DNA of 64,000 nt. It comes from Epiperipatus broadwayi (taxonomy: Eukaryota > Onychophora > Udeonychophora > Euonychophora > Peripatidae). The notes under the pieces were generated by a model. It was not told the DNA's origin. It saw nothing but the letters and a program-made list of their open reading frames with translations, and ran no database searches. Positions 36,321 through 50,349 of the stretch are shown piece by piece. The DNA lies in the NCBI GenBank assembly GCA_028023455.1, contig JAQFVV010006425.1, positions 930,001 to 994,000 of the forward strand. The letters run 5' to 3'. Position 1 is the first letter of the stretch; each line of letters begins with the position of its first letter. The translations under genes and the position numbers were made by a program.

Positions 36321-38052
36321 ACATGCTACATAGTTCCCTATATAAATAATGAAAATATTTGGAATTAGAAAAAGTTTATCTTTTTCTTTAGTGACATAAT
36401 ACAAATAGGCCCTGTCACAATGCATAAGTTTCTCCTTGCACTTTGGTGCAATTTTTTATTTGATAATAACTCCTGCTATCTGGAGATGAAAATAAAAACG
36501 AAGACATTGAATTGCTATTATTTTATTTAAATGTTTCAACATAAAATTGTAGTGCAAACATTAGTTTAGAATTTATTCATGAGCATCAAAATTAAGACCA
36601 ACCCAAATATCATATTAGTTTTGAAAAAAAAAAAATTAATGGATTGCATTGGATTTTCATCTAAATATCCAGTGAATACTTACTTTTTATAATATCCAAA
36701 TTAGTCACATAAGATTAAAAAAAACTTAAGAAATTGAATCCTATCTATTTTGTGATACAATTATAATATGTTGACATAAGTGATTTCTGTTTTATGCTAA
36801 GTGAATCTATATTTGCTGGTTTTGTTAGAATAAAGTATGTGAAACAAATTTTCTTATGGCTTTGTTTGATTATGCTTATATGGTTTAATGATGATGTCAT
36901 TAAAATATATATTTCTTGGTCTAATTTTAAATGTATATAAATATTGAAGTAAGTTGTTTAGGGTTTATATCTTCAGATGTTTATAGATGATCCAAAAAAA
37001 TAAAGATGGTGGTTGTGTGTGTAAATACACCCAATGCTTTTTCTTTGTGTATCTAAAACCAGTCTGGGGATTTTGATATATCACTACCATTTAACATTAA
37101 CATATCAATAAACAAAGTGAATTATTGCTCATAATACATGTATTGAAAGAGTCATATAATATTAACCCTGACATAGTTACTTTTATAATTAATATAAAGT
37201 CCTACTTATGAAAGGAGTTAAGACTGACATATTGTTATACTTTATATTGTCAAAAAATATATTTGTTGGTTTAATATAATTATATAAATATTTACTAAAC
37301 ATGGGTACGTGGATCCAATTTAATGTCAATTTAATGTCATTTCCTGGAGCATAAATTGATTATAGTTCTGTCATTTCTCCTTCTCAAACTTCTTAAGAAT
37401 TTTCCAGTAGTAAAACTGATTATTTTTTATTTTAATGAACCAAATCACATGTATCTGATAGTTATTATAGGAGATGTGGGAAAGATTTAAGCTATCTTAA
37501 ATTGTTGTAAGAGATGCGTTTCTATGAAATGCAGTTTTAAAATTGGTAGCCGTCTCTCAGATACTGGTAACATGAATCTCAGTAGTAACACTACCTTTTA
37601 TCAGAATAATAGTCATCTAAAGTACCTTTTCGGTGATATCACATTAATTTATATATTTTTATTTATATCCTGCACAAGTATTAACAATAATAAAAAATGG
37701 AGATTTTTTTTTAGTATTTTATTCTTTAAAATTTAACCTTCTGACCGTTGACAAGAGCGAAAATTGTCAATATGTAAGTAAATAAGATAAAAGCTGACTT
37801 TTTTAATCAACTGTAAAATCTAGTTTATTTAATGTACAGAATTTCTGCTTTCTAGCTATGAGCGAATATTACTTTTACTTCTTCAAGAATAAATTCTGAA
37901 TATATATATATCACTAAAGTGAAGTAAGATTCAAATTACAAGTATAAAAGAATTACTATTTAAAATATAAATGCATATAATGTACAATATTTTGAAAAAT
38001 AAAAATGTACGATAGATATTTTTATATATAGCGCATATATACACATTTTCAT
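36321..38052. other. AT-rich noncoding stretch
   Basis: No gene recognised. The 70-codon frame at 37524-37736 has no motif. Confidence 0.4.
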
Positions 38053-38110
38053 TAGTATCAATTGCTTGTAAGAATATAGCCTAGTATCAATTGCTTGTAA
38101 GAATATAGCC
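38053..38110. repeat. Perfect 29-bp tandem duplication
   Basis: Two abutting copies of TAGTATCAATTGCTTGTAAG plus nine more bases start at 38053 and 38082. Confidence 0.85.
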
Positions 38111-38643
38111 ATTTTACTTCAGAAGACGTAAAAACAAATAGAGGGAAAAATACAGAATTAAAAGTTAAAGATAAATTTCCTTTACATATTTCTAACATAT
38201 TAATAAATGTTATATATAAGTATGGCCCTTCATTGATACAAAAAAATATTTAATATGTATTGTATGAGGGGCATTTATTTTTTTACAACTAAATAGATAT
38301 TTTAATATTTAAAAACACACGCGCATTTATAAAAGTATGTACATAATCAATTAAGTTTGTTCATTTCCACAATTTTTGAAGATGTTTTTTTTCTGCTTTG
38401 ATTGACAATGTCAATCAGCATTAAGATTTTTACTACATTTTCTCAGCATATATTTATATTCTTTAGATGATTTTTCACATGGTTTTAACTTTAATTATTA
38501 ATATTTTAATGGAATTTCTTCCGTTTTATTTTATAAATAAAGTTGAGCAGGGATTGAATTTAAGCAACCAACGATTTAGAAATAGATTTGCAATCTAAAA
38601 CTATACTTTCTAATAAAATATTCTTCTGAATTACTTTAATTAA

Positions 38644-38759
38644 AGTAAAAGCAAATCTACTTATAGTTCATCGCCTAAGTTTTTATTATGAACTATTATA
38701 TAACTCTTATAAGAATTTAGGTAATCAACCATAAGCAGATTTTTGTTCTTGGTTTTACT
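38644..38759. repeat. Small imperfect fold-back
   Basis: The left arm AAATCTACTTATAGTTCATC (38653) is a diverged reverse complement of the right arm around 38719-38742. Several mismatches and small gaps make this an old structure. Confidence 0.45.
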
Positions 38760-40154
38760 TACATCAGATAAATGCTACTATAAGACGACAATATTTCAGC
38801 TTGTAATACTCTTTTCTAATTAGTACCGATAAATGATATCATTAGTTGAAATTCATCTATAAAAGCACAGAAAATTCAATATATGTGCCGCCCCATTCTT
38901 GAATAATATGTTTTTTATTCATACGATAAAAATGTATATGCTTTTTATTTTAAGCAAAATATATAATTTCTGAACAGTTTTAATATATAAATTTTTGTTT
39001 ATATTATTGATATGTGTGTAGAAATGGAAAATAGCTAGTTATCTTTTTTTTATATTTAATAAATTAAATTGGACGCACACACAGAACATGTTTGTATAAA
39101 GATATATGTATATTTTAATGAAATAAATATAAACCCTATTCTGTGTTTTTTATTCAGTCACTCAAATCGTCATTATAAACAAGGAATAGATCAGATTTTT
39201 TAAATTGTCTTACAGCAAGTGTATTTTAAAAATATTCTAACATGCCATTCAACTTTTTTAAGATATAGATTAGTCTCAAGGCATCAGAATTCTTTAAATT
39301 CTTTTTATGCAATGATTACGATGTTTTTTTGTTTTTTTTTGTTACGACAATAACTGAGATTTAAATTATGGGAGAAATATCAAAATTATTTATGCACAAT
39401 GTTTTAGATAATCTAAATACTCATCCAAATTGTTTTGTAAATATGTATCTAAGAGGGTCTATAGAATGAGCAATTGAACTAATCATGTAAGCTTATACAG
39501 TACTCACCTTTTAAAAACAAACTATTTATTCAAAACATATAGAGTCTAAACTGCTTCATTGTTATGTTATGCAAACTTTAATACTCATTTAGAGGCTTGC
39601 CATATGGTTCAATTTTATTTTTAATCAATTCCATGTTATTAATGGACATGAAATAAAAAAATGGAGAAATGTTTAAATTTTAATAAACAATACAACTTAA
39701 TTGTAATTTTATCCAAGATTCAATGCTTTTATAAATGCAGTTTGTAGTAAACTTAATATTTTTATTAGGAGAACAAAAATGATTTAGCTATTAAATAAAT
39801 ATAAATACTGAATCTATGTCAAGTGTTTATAATAAGGAATTTAGTACTTAATTTTTTTTTCAATTGTAATACATTTAACATAAGAAAGCCAACAAATAAG
39901 GTTATTTAATTTTCCGAAATTAAAAATCAAAATAGGTATGTTAAGAAATATAAAAAAAGTATATTTAGCTGTGTCTTATGCAATTATTTATAATGCAGCC
40001 TTTTGGATCTGAACATTATTAAGAAAAATGACTTTGCCTAAATGAAAGTTAGATATAGAAAAATAATACTTTTATTCAAACTATATATAAATATTAGACA
40101 GCAGTCATGGTATCTACATATTTATTAGAAAAAAGATATTTACTGTTATAAAGA
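38760..40154. other. AT-rich noncoding stretch
   Basis: Nothing recognised before the compositional change at the 40.15-kb element. Confidence 0.4.
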
Positions 40155-40170
40155 ACACCTGATTAATCCT

Positions 40171-40759
40171 GTGCTGCTGAATGGGGAGTTCTGTTTTCTG
40201 GATAATGCCTTCTCATTCTACACTTGGTGGCACTGCTCATTAATAGACATGCTATTTTTTAGCCAAGAACTTTATCATGTACTTCTTTCCTGCTTTGAAC
40301 TGGTTCCTTTCACAGACCACTTGGCCTTGTTGTTGCCTCTGAAAATAGATCATGTGCCTTTTTCTACAACTAATCAGTCTAGGATGATAAGAATGCTAAA
40401 TAAGGCCAATACCCAAGTGGATTTTTTCAGAGGCCTATATCTTATTTCATAAGATAAAGCTTCTGAATTTACCACCCATCCAGGCCAGGTCAGCCTTTGT
40501 GGGGGTGTTCAGTGCACTGATGAAGATATTTACCAGTCACACCAAGGGTACCATTAGGCTACTCAGGAAGTTAGATGACATTACTGAGAAGATAAAACAC
40601 CTTTCTCCAGAGGGCATGAATACCAGGCACATAATGAATTTTAAAAGTCAGTATAGGGACAGACAGAAGGTTCTGGTGAGTTACATGACTATTAAGAGAG
40701 CCAAACTCTTCCTGTCCATGCAGAACAACTGGACAAAGCTACCTTCCTTGGTCAATTGA
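40171..40759 (+). pseudogene. Endonuclease C-terminus and linker of the decayed Tx1-like element
   Basis: The frame at 40171-40452 gives SLIDMLFFSQELYHV and FTDHLALLLP. These correspond to SLIDLCFYSPMLHHY and FSDHSSQTATL of the intact element. The final catalytic Asp-His pair is therefore still readable. A second frame (40499-40759) gives the linker, including the stretch around IKRAKLFLS that parallels IKKAKSASV in the intact copy. The first two thirds of the domain are missing. Confidence 0.75.
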
Positions 40760-42680
40760 TGCCAAGAAGCATCCTATGCCTTCCATGGTTACTGTGGACA
40801 CCCATAATTTTGCAAGTGAAGGGATATTACAGAAGATATACAAACACTAAGATCAAACTGCAGAGTCACCCATTTCAAGGAGCAGGAAGTTGGTGACTAT
40901 GGGGTTACAGAGGTACACATTAATCAATGGCTGCTGAATTATCCAGAAAACACCCATCCAGGGCTGCATGGAATTTTTAGATTTGTTTTTGCTGACCTGT
41001 GCACGTCTACAGTGCCTGTGGTATGAGAAGTGATTGAGGTTCTAGCAGGACAGTTGCAGTTCATCCTGGACCTGGACCCAATTGCCCTCTTACTTTTCAT
41101 GTAGAAGCATTCCAACCATTCCAGTTAGTCAATGGTCAAGGAGAGGATCTAGCAGAATATTCAGTCCAAAATTTCTAGGCACCAATTCACCCACAAGGGT
41201 TCTCCACTGGGAGTGCTGTGAAAAAGTTTGTTCATCTGGTGGAACATATAAGAGACAGAAGAAGCACTAGGTCCATCATTGTCCACTTGAACTTCCAGGC
41301 TGCCTTTGACTTGGTGATGCCAGCTTTAAGATGGCTCTCTTGCACAGGATTTCCAACTCCATCTTTCAATCTCTGAGTGGTCATTGCTCAGTACCTTGTG
41401 CTTTGTTGCATATATCAATACATTACTCAAAGAGATAGAGGACGGGCTGCCTGGTGTTTTTGTTCTGGCATTAGGGGAGATATTATATCACGCCTCCTAT
41501 GTTAATGACATAACCATCATCCTACCATCAGCCAAAATCCTCCCATTATTATACCAAGTGCTGGACAAATTTGCTGAGAAGTTCAACCTTAAAGTGAAAC
41601 CAGAGAAGGCAGCTATCTGGTGTATCTATGGGATCAAGAAGCTAAGGATGAGATTCTCTGGATGGCCTCAATGTTTTGGGGTTTCCCATCTCACTACCCA
41701 AATTTACAAATGAATCGCCAGATTTTGAGCATTTTATTACAAAAAACTGAGGGGACCATTGCTAACCTGTTCTCAGTCTATTTGTCCCTACCTGGTAAGG
41801 TGACACTGTTGAATGTGTTGGTCTTCCTGCAGATTGCATACTACCCACCAATAATTAAACCAACCAGGGCCTTACAGTCCTCAATTAATTCAATATGCAC
41901 AAACTGCTGTGGAAAATTTGCTGAAAAGCACCATCTGCATCAGTCTCACCAGACTTTAAAAACCCAAGGAACTGAAGGGTCTTGGCATTCATGATAACCA
42001 TGTGCTATACTTACAAAGAATATTTTCCAACAAAAGTGCAATGAGTGAACTGAAAACTGAAGAGGATATTAGCAGCTTGGTTGAATTATGGATACTCCAC
42101 TCCCAGGATCCAGCAAATGGCTCCTTGAAATGGAACATTACATCGAAAGGTTTGTCAAAAGCATAGATCAGCTCCCCTTAACTAAAAAAACATGCTGGAA
42201 CTCCTCCAAGTTAATTTTTTCCAAATCAGGAGAGAAACCCAGCATTACCAGAGCTAAATATGAGAAGGTTATTAGTAAAGACCAGACATTGAGATTAGAG
42301 CTAAAATTGATTCACTTTCTAATAAAATACAACTCAGGAGAGTCACCAACCAGCCAGTTTCTTGTGATCCAGAGGAATCATAAGAATGTTGATCTTATAT
42401 GTGCACTATGCCTTCAGAAGGTGGAAACTTCCACTCACATATTTCTTGACTGTCCTTGTTTGTCAGAAGTTAGAGCTCAGCTATGGACATCCATAATGCC
42501 TGGTTATGCCTCTTTCCTTGATCTGCATCAGACCATTAGGGGTGGAGTTATTCATGAGAATAAGGCTGATGATTATTGTTCTGTTTGTGTTCTGGATTAC
42601 TAGATGCACAATGACATTCTGGCTGAAACTAAAGTCTCTGGGGGAACAATACAAGGAGAAGATTATTGCTGTGAAAATCT
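40760..42680 (+). pseudogene. Reverse transcriptase and C-terminal finger of the decayed Tx1-like element
   Basis: RT pieces lie in changing frames. VHLNFQAAFDLV (about 41280) has Asn where the first catalytic Asp should be. SYVNDITIILPSAK (about 41497) has YVND in place of YMDD. FAEKFNLKVKPEKAAIW parallels the intact copy's FAATLKLRVNLNKTAVW. The C-terminal finger is intact: CALC, then His after eight residues and Cys after four more (42400-42456). Changed active-site residues and multiple breaks show that it cannot work. Confidence 0.78.
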
Positions 42681-43168
42681 GAGACTGTTTTATGGTGCCT
42701 GCTAAATTGTTTTCTGACACATGGAGGCTAATTTCTTTGGTCTCAAACATTTCTTATTCCCAAACTCTCAATCAAAATTATGAACTGTTCACATTGTCGT
42801 CCACTCGAGTGTGATTATAGCATTATGTTAAGAGGATTTGGATGGGTGCAGTTTTGGACATTCTTCACCTTCCTACAGGAACCTCACATTACAGCATCCA
42901 GGGGTCAGTTATAGAAAATGGACAATCAACTCATGGGAGGTGCTCATGCAGTGAGGCACAGTAGTGGCTCAATTTTTATGATAAGCAAGCATGTGGTCCT
43001 CAGCCTAATGAAAGAGAGTATTCACCCTGTTTCAATATTCAGAAAACATGGATAAACAGGAAGGTGGGGTGATTAGGTGACCTTCGACCTTAAGGGTGGT
43101 AAGGTAAAACCATTTGTAGTATTGTATGTTACTCTTATGATCATTGTTACTAATGTAATAATAATAAA

Positions 43169-45065
43169 AATCTCTTAATAAAAACAAAACTATATAAAAT
43201 ATTAAATAAATTAAGTGCAAACTTTTTTTTAGGTTTTTACAATATAAATCAAAATCTATATTGCACAAGCACAAAAATATGCAGTTATTTCTACATATAT
43301 TGCTACATGCTTTTGGATTTTTTCATCACTGATAGCTATTGACATCCATGTACTTTTCTTCGAATTAATATCTTACCATTAATAACAGTTTACATCATTT
43401 AAAATATTTTTTAAAAATTTATAACATCAACTAATTGAAATAGATTCCTACCATTGAGATAAATTAGGATTGTTTGCAACTCTAAATGCAGCTTTATTTA
43501 AAAATAAATTCAGAAGTTAAAATATATCATATTGTTTGAATGTTTTATTTAGAAAATAGTTTTACATTGAGAATTAGTGATAATTAATGAATAAAGTTTT
43601 AATTAGCATGTTATAAAATAAATCAGACAAATCTTTATGCTGTAAATATAATTTGACTGTATAAGAATTTTATTAATAAGTACAGTACTGTTAGAATTTT
43701 TTTCACCATTATTTGTAGTCTTTTTATTGAATGTAGTGGCCATAAATGACGAAAATGTTAACTCAAAATTGATCTTTTATTGAAATTTAATTTGTTAAAT
43801 TAAAATCAATTAATTAAGAAAAGATAATTTACATTTTCTAATTTATTTCTGTTGTAATTTATATATTATATGATCCTTTTTTTTGTAATTAATTAATGAA
43901 TAATGATTTTAATATTTTATTTTACATTACAATAAAATTTTATCAAAAAATATAAATAATGCTCTTTTATTGTTACATCAAATATAAATAAATGAAAATA
44001 AAGAAAAAAACATTTTAGTGTAATTTATCATGTGATTAAAGAATTTTTTTTAAATTACATAATGATAAAACTTTCATTTTTAATAGAAAACACTTTTATA
44101 TAGAAGAGTTGTTGCTCTGAATTTCAATTTTTATGAAATTATTAAAAACCTTTAATAATAAATAAGTAGTAGCACTATAAATATATAAAATAAATTGAAA
44201 ATTTATCAAATCTTCAAAATGTTATGCTATTTTATCCATCAATACACATATAAAAAAACAAAACAAATATATACAGGATATGTGCATCAGTCTAACTAAT
44301 ATTGCGAACTGTTTCTGTTAATGACTAATCCCCATATTTCTAAAACAACTCCATTATTATTAACAAAGCAATAATAAAAACCATGAATACTAAATTCTGA
44401 GTGTATACCTTATAGTGTTTCATTAATAAACCTTATTTCATGATAGGATACTATCTCATCAAAGATTGAATATTGTTTATTTTTTTCTGATTCTCTCTTT
44501 TCTTTCCAACCTACAAACATATAAATTATTATAGGGGCTGGTCTTCATAAACCTAATATGCAGTCAATCACCTATATGTTCTTGTTTTATCCTAAATATT
44601 GTAGAATCACATGATGTAGAGTATTAGCTTCTTATAGTAGTTGTGTACAATAACACAATTAACCTAGTCTGAAATATCATGTGTTGAGTCATTTATTTAG
44701 TTCAATCCTTTAGAATTAGGAAAAAAACAATAATGGAACAAGATTAATAAACTAGGTTTTAGTTATGGTTTTCCTTGAATTAATGGAATCACAAATGAAT
44801 CAGATTGGAAGTGGATCTTTAGGTTGGGAATGATTGAATGTTTAATCAGACTTATTTAGACATCCTGTTTTGTAGTAGAAAAAAATCTAAAAGTTACATT
44901 CTAAAAATATTGTCTTGCAAGCAAATATACATGTTTACTAAATGATGTAAACATAGAAAATAAGTGTTATTATGTAGTTTATACCTTTTACATCAATGAA
45001 TTGACATAAAATCTCTTTCACAAACATTCACAAATGAGTATAGTCATTCAATTCCAAGTAAAAAG
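43169..45065. other. AT-rich noncoding stretch
   Basis: No gene or repeat recognised. Confidence 0.4.
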
Positions 45066-45530
45066 ATAAAAAAATCAAAACAAATTATACATTAGAGATG
45101 AAACTTGTCATAACTGTACTAACTAATCTAAGAAATATAATTACATTCATATATGACCTTGTTTATTTATTATTTGATAAAAAAAAATCAAAACAAATTA
45201 TACATTGGAAATCAATTCTGTGATAACTATACAAATTAATGTAAGAACTATATTCATATATTATCATGCTAGTCCATTATATGATTAAAAAATTAAAAAA
45301 AAATAATTATACACTAGAGATGAATTTTGTTATATTTATACAAACTAATCTAAAAACCATAACTATATTCATGTATGATAATGCTGGACTATTATTTGAT
45401 TTTTTAAAAAAGAAAAACAAATTATGCATTAAAGAAGTATTTTGTGTTAACTGTACAAGCTAATCTAAGAATCACAATTACAATTATATATGATCACTCT
45501 GGTTCATTATTTTAGTTATTTGATATTTTG
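45066..45530. repeat. Diverged tandem array, about 112-bp unit, four copies
   Basis: Each unit contains an ACAAATTATACATTAGAGAT-like block (45080, 45192, about 45301, about 45418), then a CTAATCTAAGAA-like block, then an ATTCATATATGAT-like block. Spacing is about 110-116 bp. Units differ considerably, so the array is old. Confidence 0.7.
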
Positions 45531-47188
45531 CCATGTTGACTAAATGTTTCATTTTGAAATATGTCAATATTCCATGATTGTTATTTTGTAATATATGCCA
45601 TTCTATATCTTATCTTGTAAACTAACAACATTGCTCTTTTTTAGAATCCCAGTGAGTACGTTGGAATTCACCATAAAAGTTTTTTTTGGAAATTTGGTCA
45701 TCTTCATTGATTACACAAGTGGCGTTATTAGAGAGGATAATTTTAAAAAGAAATAAACTTGGTATTAAGTCAGAATTACATTTGATAATAGTTAGAATTT
45801 AAAAAGTACAAAATAGATTGCTTATTCTGGTGTTAATAGGCATCGTAAGATATACAGTATTAGTTTATGAAAATGACTTATTAAAATTATTAATACGACT
45901 AAAATTCCAGCTGAAGGCAAGTGATTTATAATAAATTTATGTAATATGTTTACATATATAATAATAGATGCACTTAGAATTTGCATAAAAAGCATAAAAT
46001 CTTAATTGATATTAAGAAAGAATGTTGAGACAATTGGCACAAACATATTCATTGTTAATTAATAAAAAGATTTATAAGAAAATTGCAATTAAAAGATTTA
46101 TAGCAACTTTAGCCATAAAAAAAGCTTATAGCATATTATGGAAAAAGCTGAAATTATGTGAATAGATTATGATTAATAATGATTAAGAGTCATTACAAGA
46201 ATAATTGTTCAAATGCCAACTTGGGGGATATAGTGTTGGTGGAAGTCACAGTGAAACAACATTAAAATAGGAACATAATTTTATAAAAGGCAAATATTAA
46301 AATAAAAAGAACAGGGATTAAATTAAAGATTCCCATTATTGTGTACTCAAAAAGTGCAGGATATTTTAGCACTCTCTTTTTTAAATAATTTGCTATCTTT
46401 TGCAAATAGGTGAAGAATAAAAAAATATAAAAAATGTGCAGAGATTTGAAGAAATATGAAAATTAAATTCAGAAAGTAAAAAATCTAAGATATTAGTAAC
46501 TAATCTAAAGAATATGGGGAACATTTATATTGAAAATGTGGTGACAGTGTGTATTTAAATGTAGTACTTTGTTATGTGGAACTTCATATTCAGATGTTAT
46601 TTTAATAATAATGTAATATTATCTTTTTATTATTGAAACACCATCTCTTCTATTATTAATATGTAGTTTTATATTTTTGAGGTTTATATTACTAATGCTT
46701 TCATTCCCCTTTTCATATTTATATATTTTCAATGTTATGAACTCTTTCACATAAACAATTTACAAAAATCCAATTATTCAGTTTCATGTTTTTTTTAATC
46801 GATAAAAAGTAAGTAGTAGTTTGCTTGTATAAAATAACTGCTGCTGATGTTGTTGCAATATGGAAAACACTTTTTACTAGACCTATCATATTACTAATAC
46901 ATTCAAGTGTAAATGATCTACATTTTTCAAATTCCAGATTAAATTATCCAGAGTATTTTTGAAAGATAGAAGTATTACTTGTTTAATATTTTTTTTTTTA
47001 TTAGATTAGCATTAACGTTGGGCTTTCATCGCACATCCTACAATTAGAAAAATAATATTTCTCATGATAAATCTGTCATATATTTTATATGCAGAAAATA
47101 TTTGTTTTGATTTAGTCGATGTATAATTCAAGTCTAGTGTGTTTTAATTTGAATGTTTCAATATTCATTTTTGCTTTGTACCAAAAAT
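45531..47188. other. AT-rich noncoding stretch
   Basis: No gene or repeat recognised. Confidence 0.4.
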
Positions 47189-47761
47189 AAGTATATTGTC
47201 TATACTAAACCTAATATAAATAAAAAAATACTTGAACTCATATTTTCAAGTTCCCCACCATTATGCACTCCATCTTACACAACTGATACACATGGCCACA
47301 TACATGTAAAAAAGATAAATGATATCCAATATCCATATTTCATGCTGAACCAACACTCATTAATTTGTCCAGAACCCATCTCTCACACATATATACAGTC
47401 AGTGCTCAGTTTATATTAAGGTAGCCAATCTTCAAATTTTAATGGGCAAGCTTCAATCTTCTCCCCCTTCCAACTCTTCAGCCATTCATATCATTGGAAA
47501 TCCAATGATGAAACACACAGAGCTCTTGTTGATGCTTGACCCCTCATATATAGGAGGACCTTAATATGTCCACTTAAATACACAAAAAAAAAAGGATTGG
47601 AAGAATACAGGTTGAATATGTAATATTCAAATATAAGTATATTGTCTATACTAAACCTAATATTGCACATCATTTGTCATTTTCACATGTATGTGGCTAT
47701 GTGTATCAGTTGTGTAAGGTGGAGTGCATAGTAGTGGGGGACTTGAAAGTATGAGTTCAAG
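47189..47761. repeat. Dispersed repeat present twice in opposite orientation
   Basis: A 29-bp block (AAGTATATTGTCTATACTAA...) is in direct orientation at 47189 and 47635. Next to it, about 93 bp at 47229-47322 are the diverged reverse complement of 47669-47761, for example CTTACACAACTGATACACAT against ATGTGTATCAGTTGTGTAAG. A third copy lies at about 62818-62905. The end GAGTTCAAGCCC resembles a Pol III B box, so a degraded tRNA-type SINE is possible. Confidence 0.6.
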
Positions 47762-50143
47762 CCCTTATAATTATATTTTAGCTTCCAATAAACCCTAAAA
47801 AAACATAAGTTTATGTCCTTCTCTGCCTCTAAATTTATATATATCCTAAGCATCTTCATCTTTAATTGTTTTCCATTTTCTGATCTTATGATAATTTTAA
47901 AATATTTTTTTGGTTTGTTTAAAAGCATTCTATATACCTCTGTAATATGCTCTATTTCTTCTTCTTAATAGAAATTTCTTGAAGCAATTACCTGAATTTC
48001 ATTTTGTGTCTTCCATAAAATGTAATAACTGATCATGTCATTCTATCTATTATACTGTCAATGTTTTATTTGCATTAAATGATCTATTATTATCTTTATG
48101 TTCTCATAGTAAAATGTATGTTCAGTTTTCAAACCATTTGATTCTTCACCCTTGCTTTTAGCTTTACAAAATCCAACATTCTCTCTCTTCATATAAATAA
48201 AGTTAACCCACTCCATGTAATTTTTTTGTTTATAAGTAATTTACAGTTCTAAATAAATAAATAAATAAAAGTTATGACTGAATAACTATCTAGGATCTTA
48301 ACCTAGATGGCTCTTAGTCTTCTCTCACTTTAGTAGGTGCTATCAGAAAATGATCACTATAATCATTTTTATTTTAATTCATTATGTCTTTAAAAAATCT
48401 AGCAATGTTACAGTTATCATCTAACAGGTATCTGAAAAAAAAAAAAACAGCTTTAACTCTTCATTACTACAGCTTTTGCTAGTACTATTACTATTTATAT
48501 TCAGTAGTAAAAAAAACTAAACTTACTACTACACTGGTTTATGTGTCTTGGTAAACAACCTACCTATGTTCATGTATAATTATTGTAATCATCTGGTAAT
48601 AGTACTGTAATGACAAATAATATTGATACTAGAAGTTAGTTCTGCTTTATTCCTATAAAAATAACATTTCTTTATTTCAGACAAAAACAAATTATACATA
48701 GTCATAAATTAAAATTTTAAGTTTATATATATATTAATATAGTAACCATATAAATTAAAAAGTAATCGAATACTTTATTGCTTGAATGATTATAAAAAAT
48801 TTAAGCACTACAAATGATTAAAGTTGGAATTGTATATCTTGTAATTCAGATTGTCATTTTACCTCTGATCACAGGGTCATGTCTTTTCTTATAAGTATTA
48901 GCAGTACATTATTTTATCTGTTGCTGGTCACAGATTTTCGATAAGGTTACACACACTTGTAATTAAACACTAAATATGTGCATACTTGTTCATACATTTT
49001 TATTATGCTTGATTTATGTATGTTATAACATATGTTCAGTAAGTTAAATGACCTTCAAATATCAAGCAGCTTGTTGAACCAAATTTTATTATTAATAAAC
49101 TAAATTAGTATTTTTTTTTAATAGAGCTGAATCGAATTAACTAAATTTCTCAGAGCATTTATAAAAAAGAAAAAAAAAAGAGAAGATAAACAGATTTTTT
49201 TTTAATTTTGTGTAAAATATGATTGAATACGTTTAAACACTGAAATTGAAGTGCGTCTCTCCAAATTTAAAATTTATATATATTAATGTCATTCATTGAT
49301 TGCCTTGTCAGCTTGTAATGTATTGTTTATAAATATATATAAAACCATATAGTATCATAAATGTATGTGCTTTTTATTTAAAAAAAATACATACGAAGAA
49401 GTCATATGTGTAATCTTAGTTTTCACGCATCTTTTCTTACATTAGTCAATGGTAAGTCACTGGCAGTAGGCAGGCATCCATCTCTTCCAGCTTTGTTCAT
49501 GCAGAACAACAACGGATTGCCATGGTTTTATAAGCTTAATATCAATACATTGGCTTTAAATAACATTTATACTTGCGGGCAAAAGGGCGGTTACTTTTGC
49601 CAGTGATCTGTCATTTTGTTCTGCTATTTTGAACTTTATGTGAAAGATGAACTTCTCTATAATAAAAAAAATCATTTACATTTTCAATTACTCATACTAA
49701 TGTCATTGTTGTTTGTTCTGAATATATAAATCTTTTGAAACAAATAAAAAACAAGAATATGCTACTTGTTTAAATAGTAAATTTATCTATCACCATATAT
49801 CGTCTCCAACAATAGTAAGTGAATCGTGTTTTTTTTTCATGTGTTTTTGAAATATAACAGGGAGCATTCATTGTTATTTTTAAAAACTAGAGAAAAAAAT
49901 ATTGGTTACATATGAAGTAGGGGGTATGTCGGCATATATATATAATTGAGAAAGAGAAATTAAAAATTAGAGTAATTAATTTGTTGCCTATGAATGTTCT
50001 GATGTAAATCACATTCTCTAAGCAATAAATAAAATATTTAAGAAATTATAATTACTATTTAAAACATATAAAGCATACATAAATAGAAAACTTTAATCAG
50101 TAAAATTAAAAGTGAACCCACATATTTTATTTTATATATTAAA
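47762..50143. other. AT-rich noncoding stretch
   Basis: No gene recognised. An AAAT tetranucleotide run of about 25 bp lies at 48246-48270. The 66-codon frame at 49406-49606 has no motif. Confidence 0.4.
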
Positions 50144-50349
50144 CGCTTTTATTGACCATGCAATAAAAAATATATATGTTTCTTCAACCACAATAGAGGT
50201 TTTTAGATTTAATTTGAAATAAAACAATGAGCAATGAGTTCAGAAATTAATTATGTCTATCTCCCAATGCTTCTATTTCAAGCAAAATCTAAAACCCTCA
50301 ACTGTGGTTGAAGAAACAATTATTTTTTTAGTGCACCATGAATAAAAGC
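50144..50349. repeat. Palindromic fold-back element, about 90-bp arms
   Basis: Left arm: GCTTTTATTGACCATGCA, then GTTTCTTCAACCACAATAGA. The right arm holds the complements TCAACTGTGGTTGAAGAAAC and TGCACCATGAATAAAAGC. The ends start GCTTTTATT and close AATAAAAGC. No coding content. Confidence 0.75.

Larger units (their letters stand above)
40155..43168 (+). mobile_element. Decayed, 5'-truncated relative of the Tx1-like element
   Basis: A clearly less AT-rich island in AT-rich DNA. It begins inside the endonuclease domain and runs through RT, C-terminal finger and 3' UTR to a short TAA remnant (TAATAATAATAA at about 43155-43167), after which AT-rich DNA resumes. ORF order and residues match the 24-30 kb element, but many frameshifts and stops are present. 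It represents an older wave of the same broad clade, with the same TAA-type end. Confidence 0.8.

Noticed and set aside
36030-36425. 131-codon minus-strand frame with a His-rich run
   Set aside because: It is the antisense of the plus-strand RTE fragment and its (GAT)n tail.
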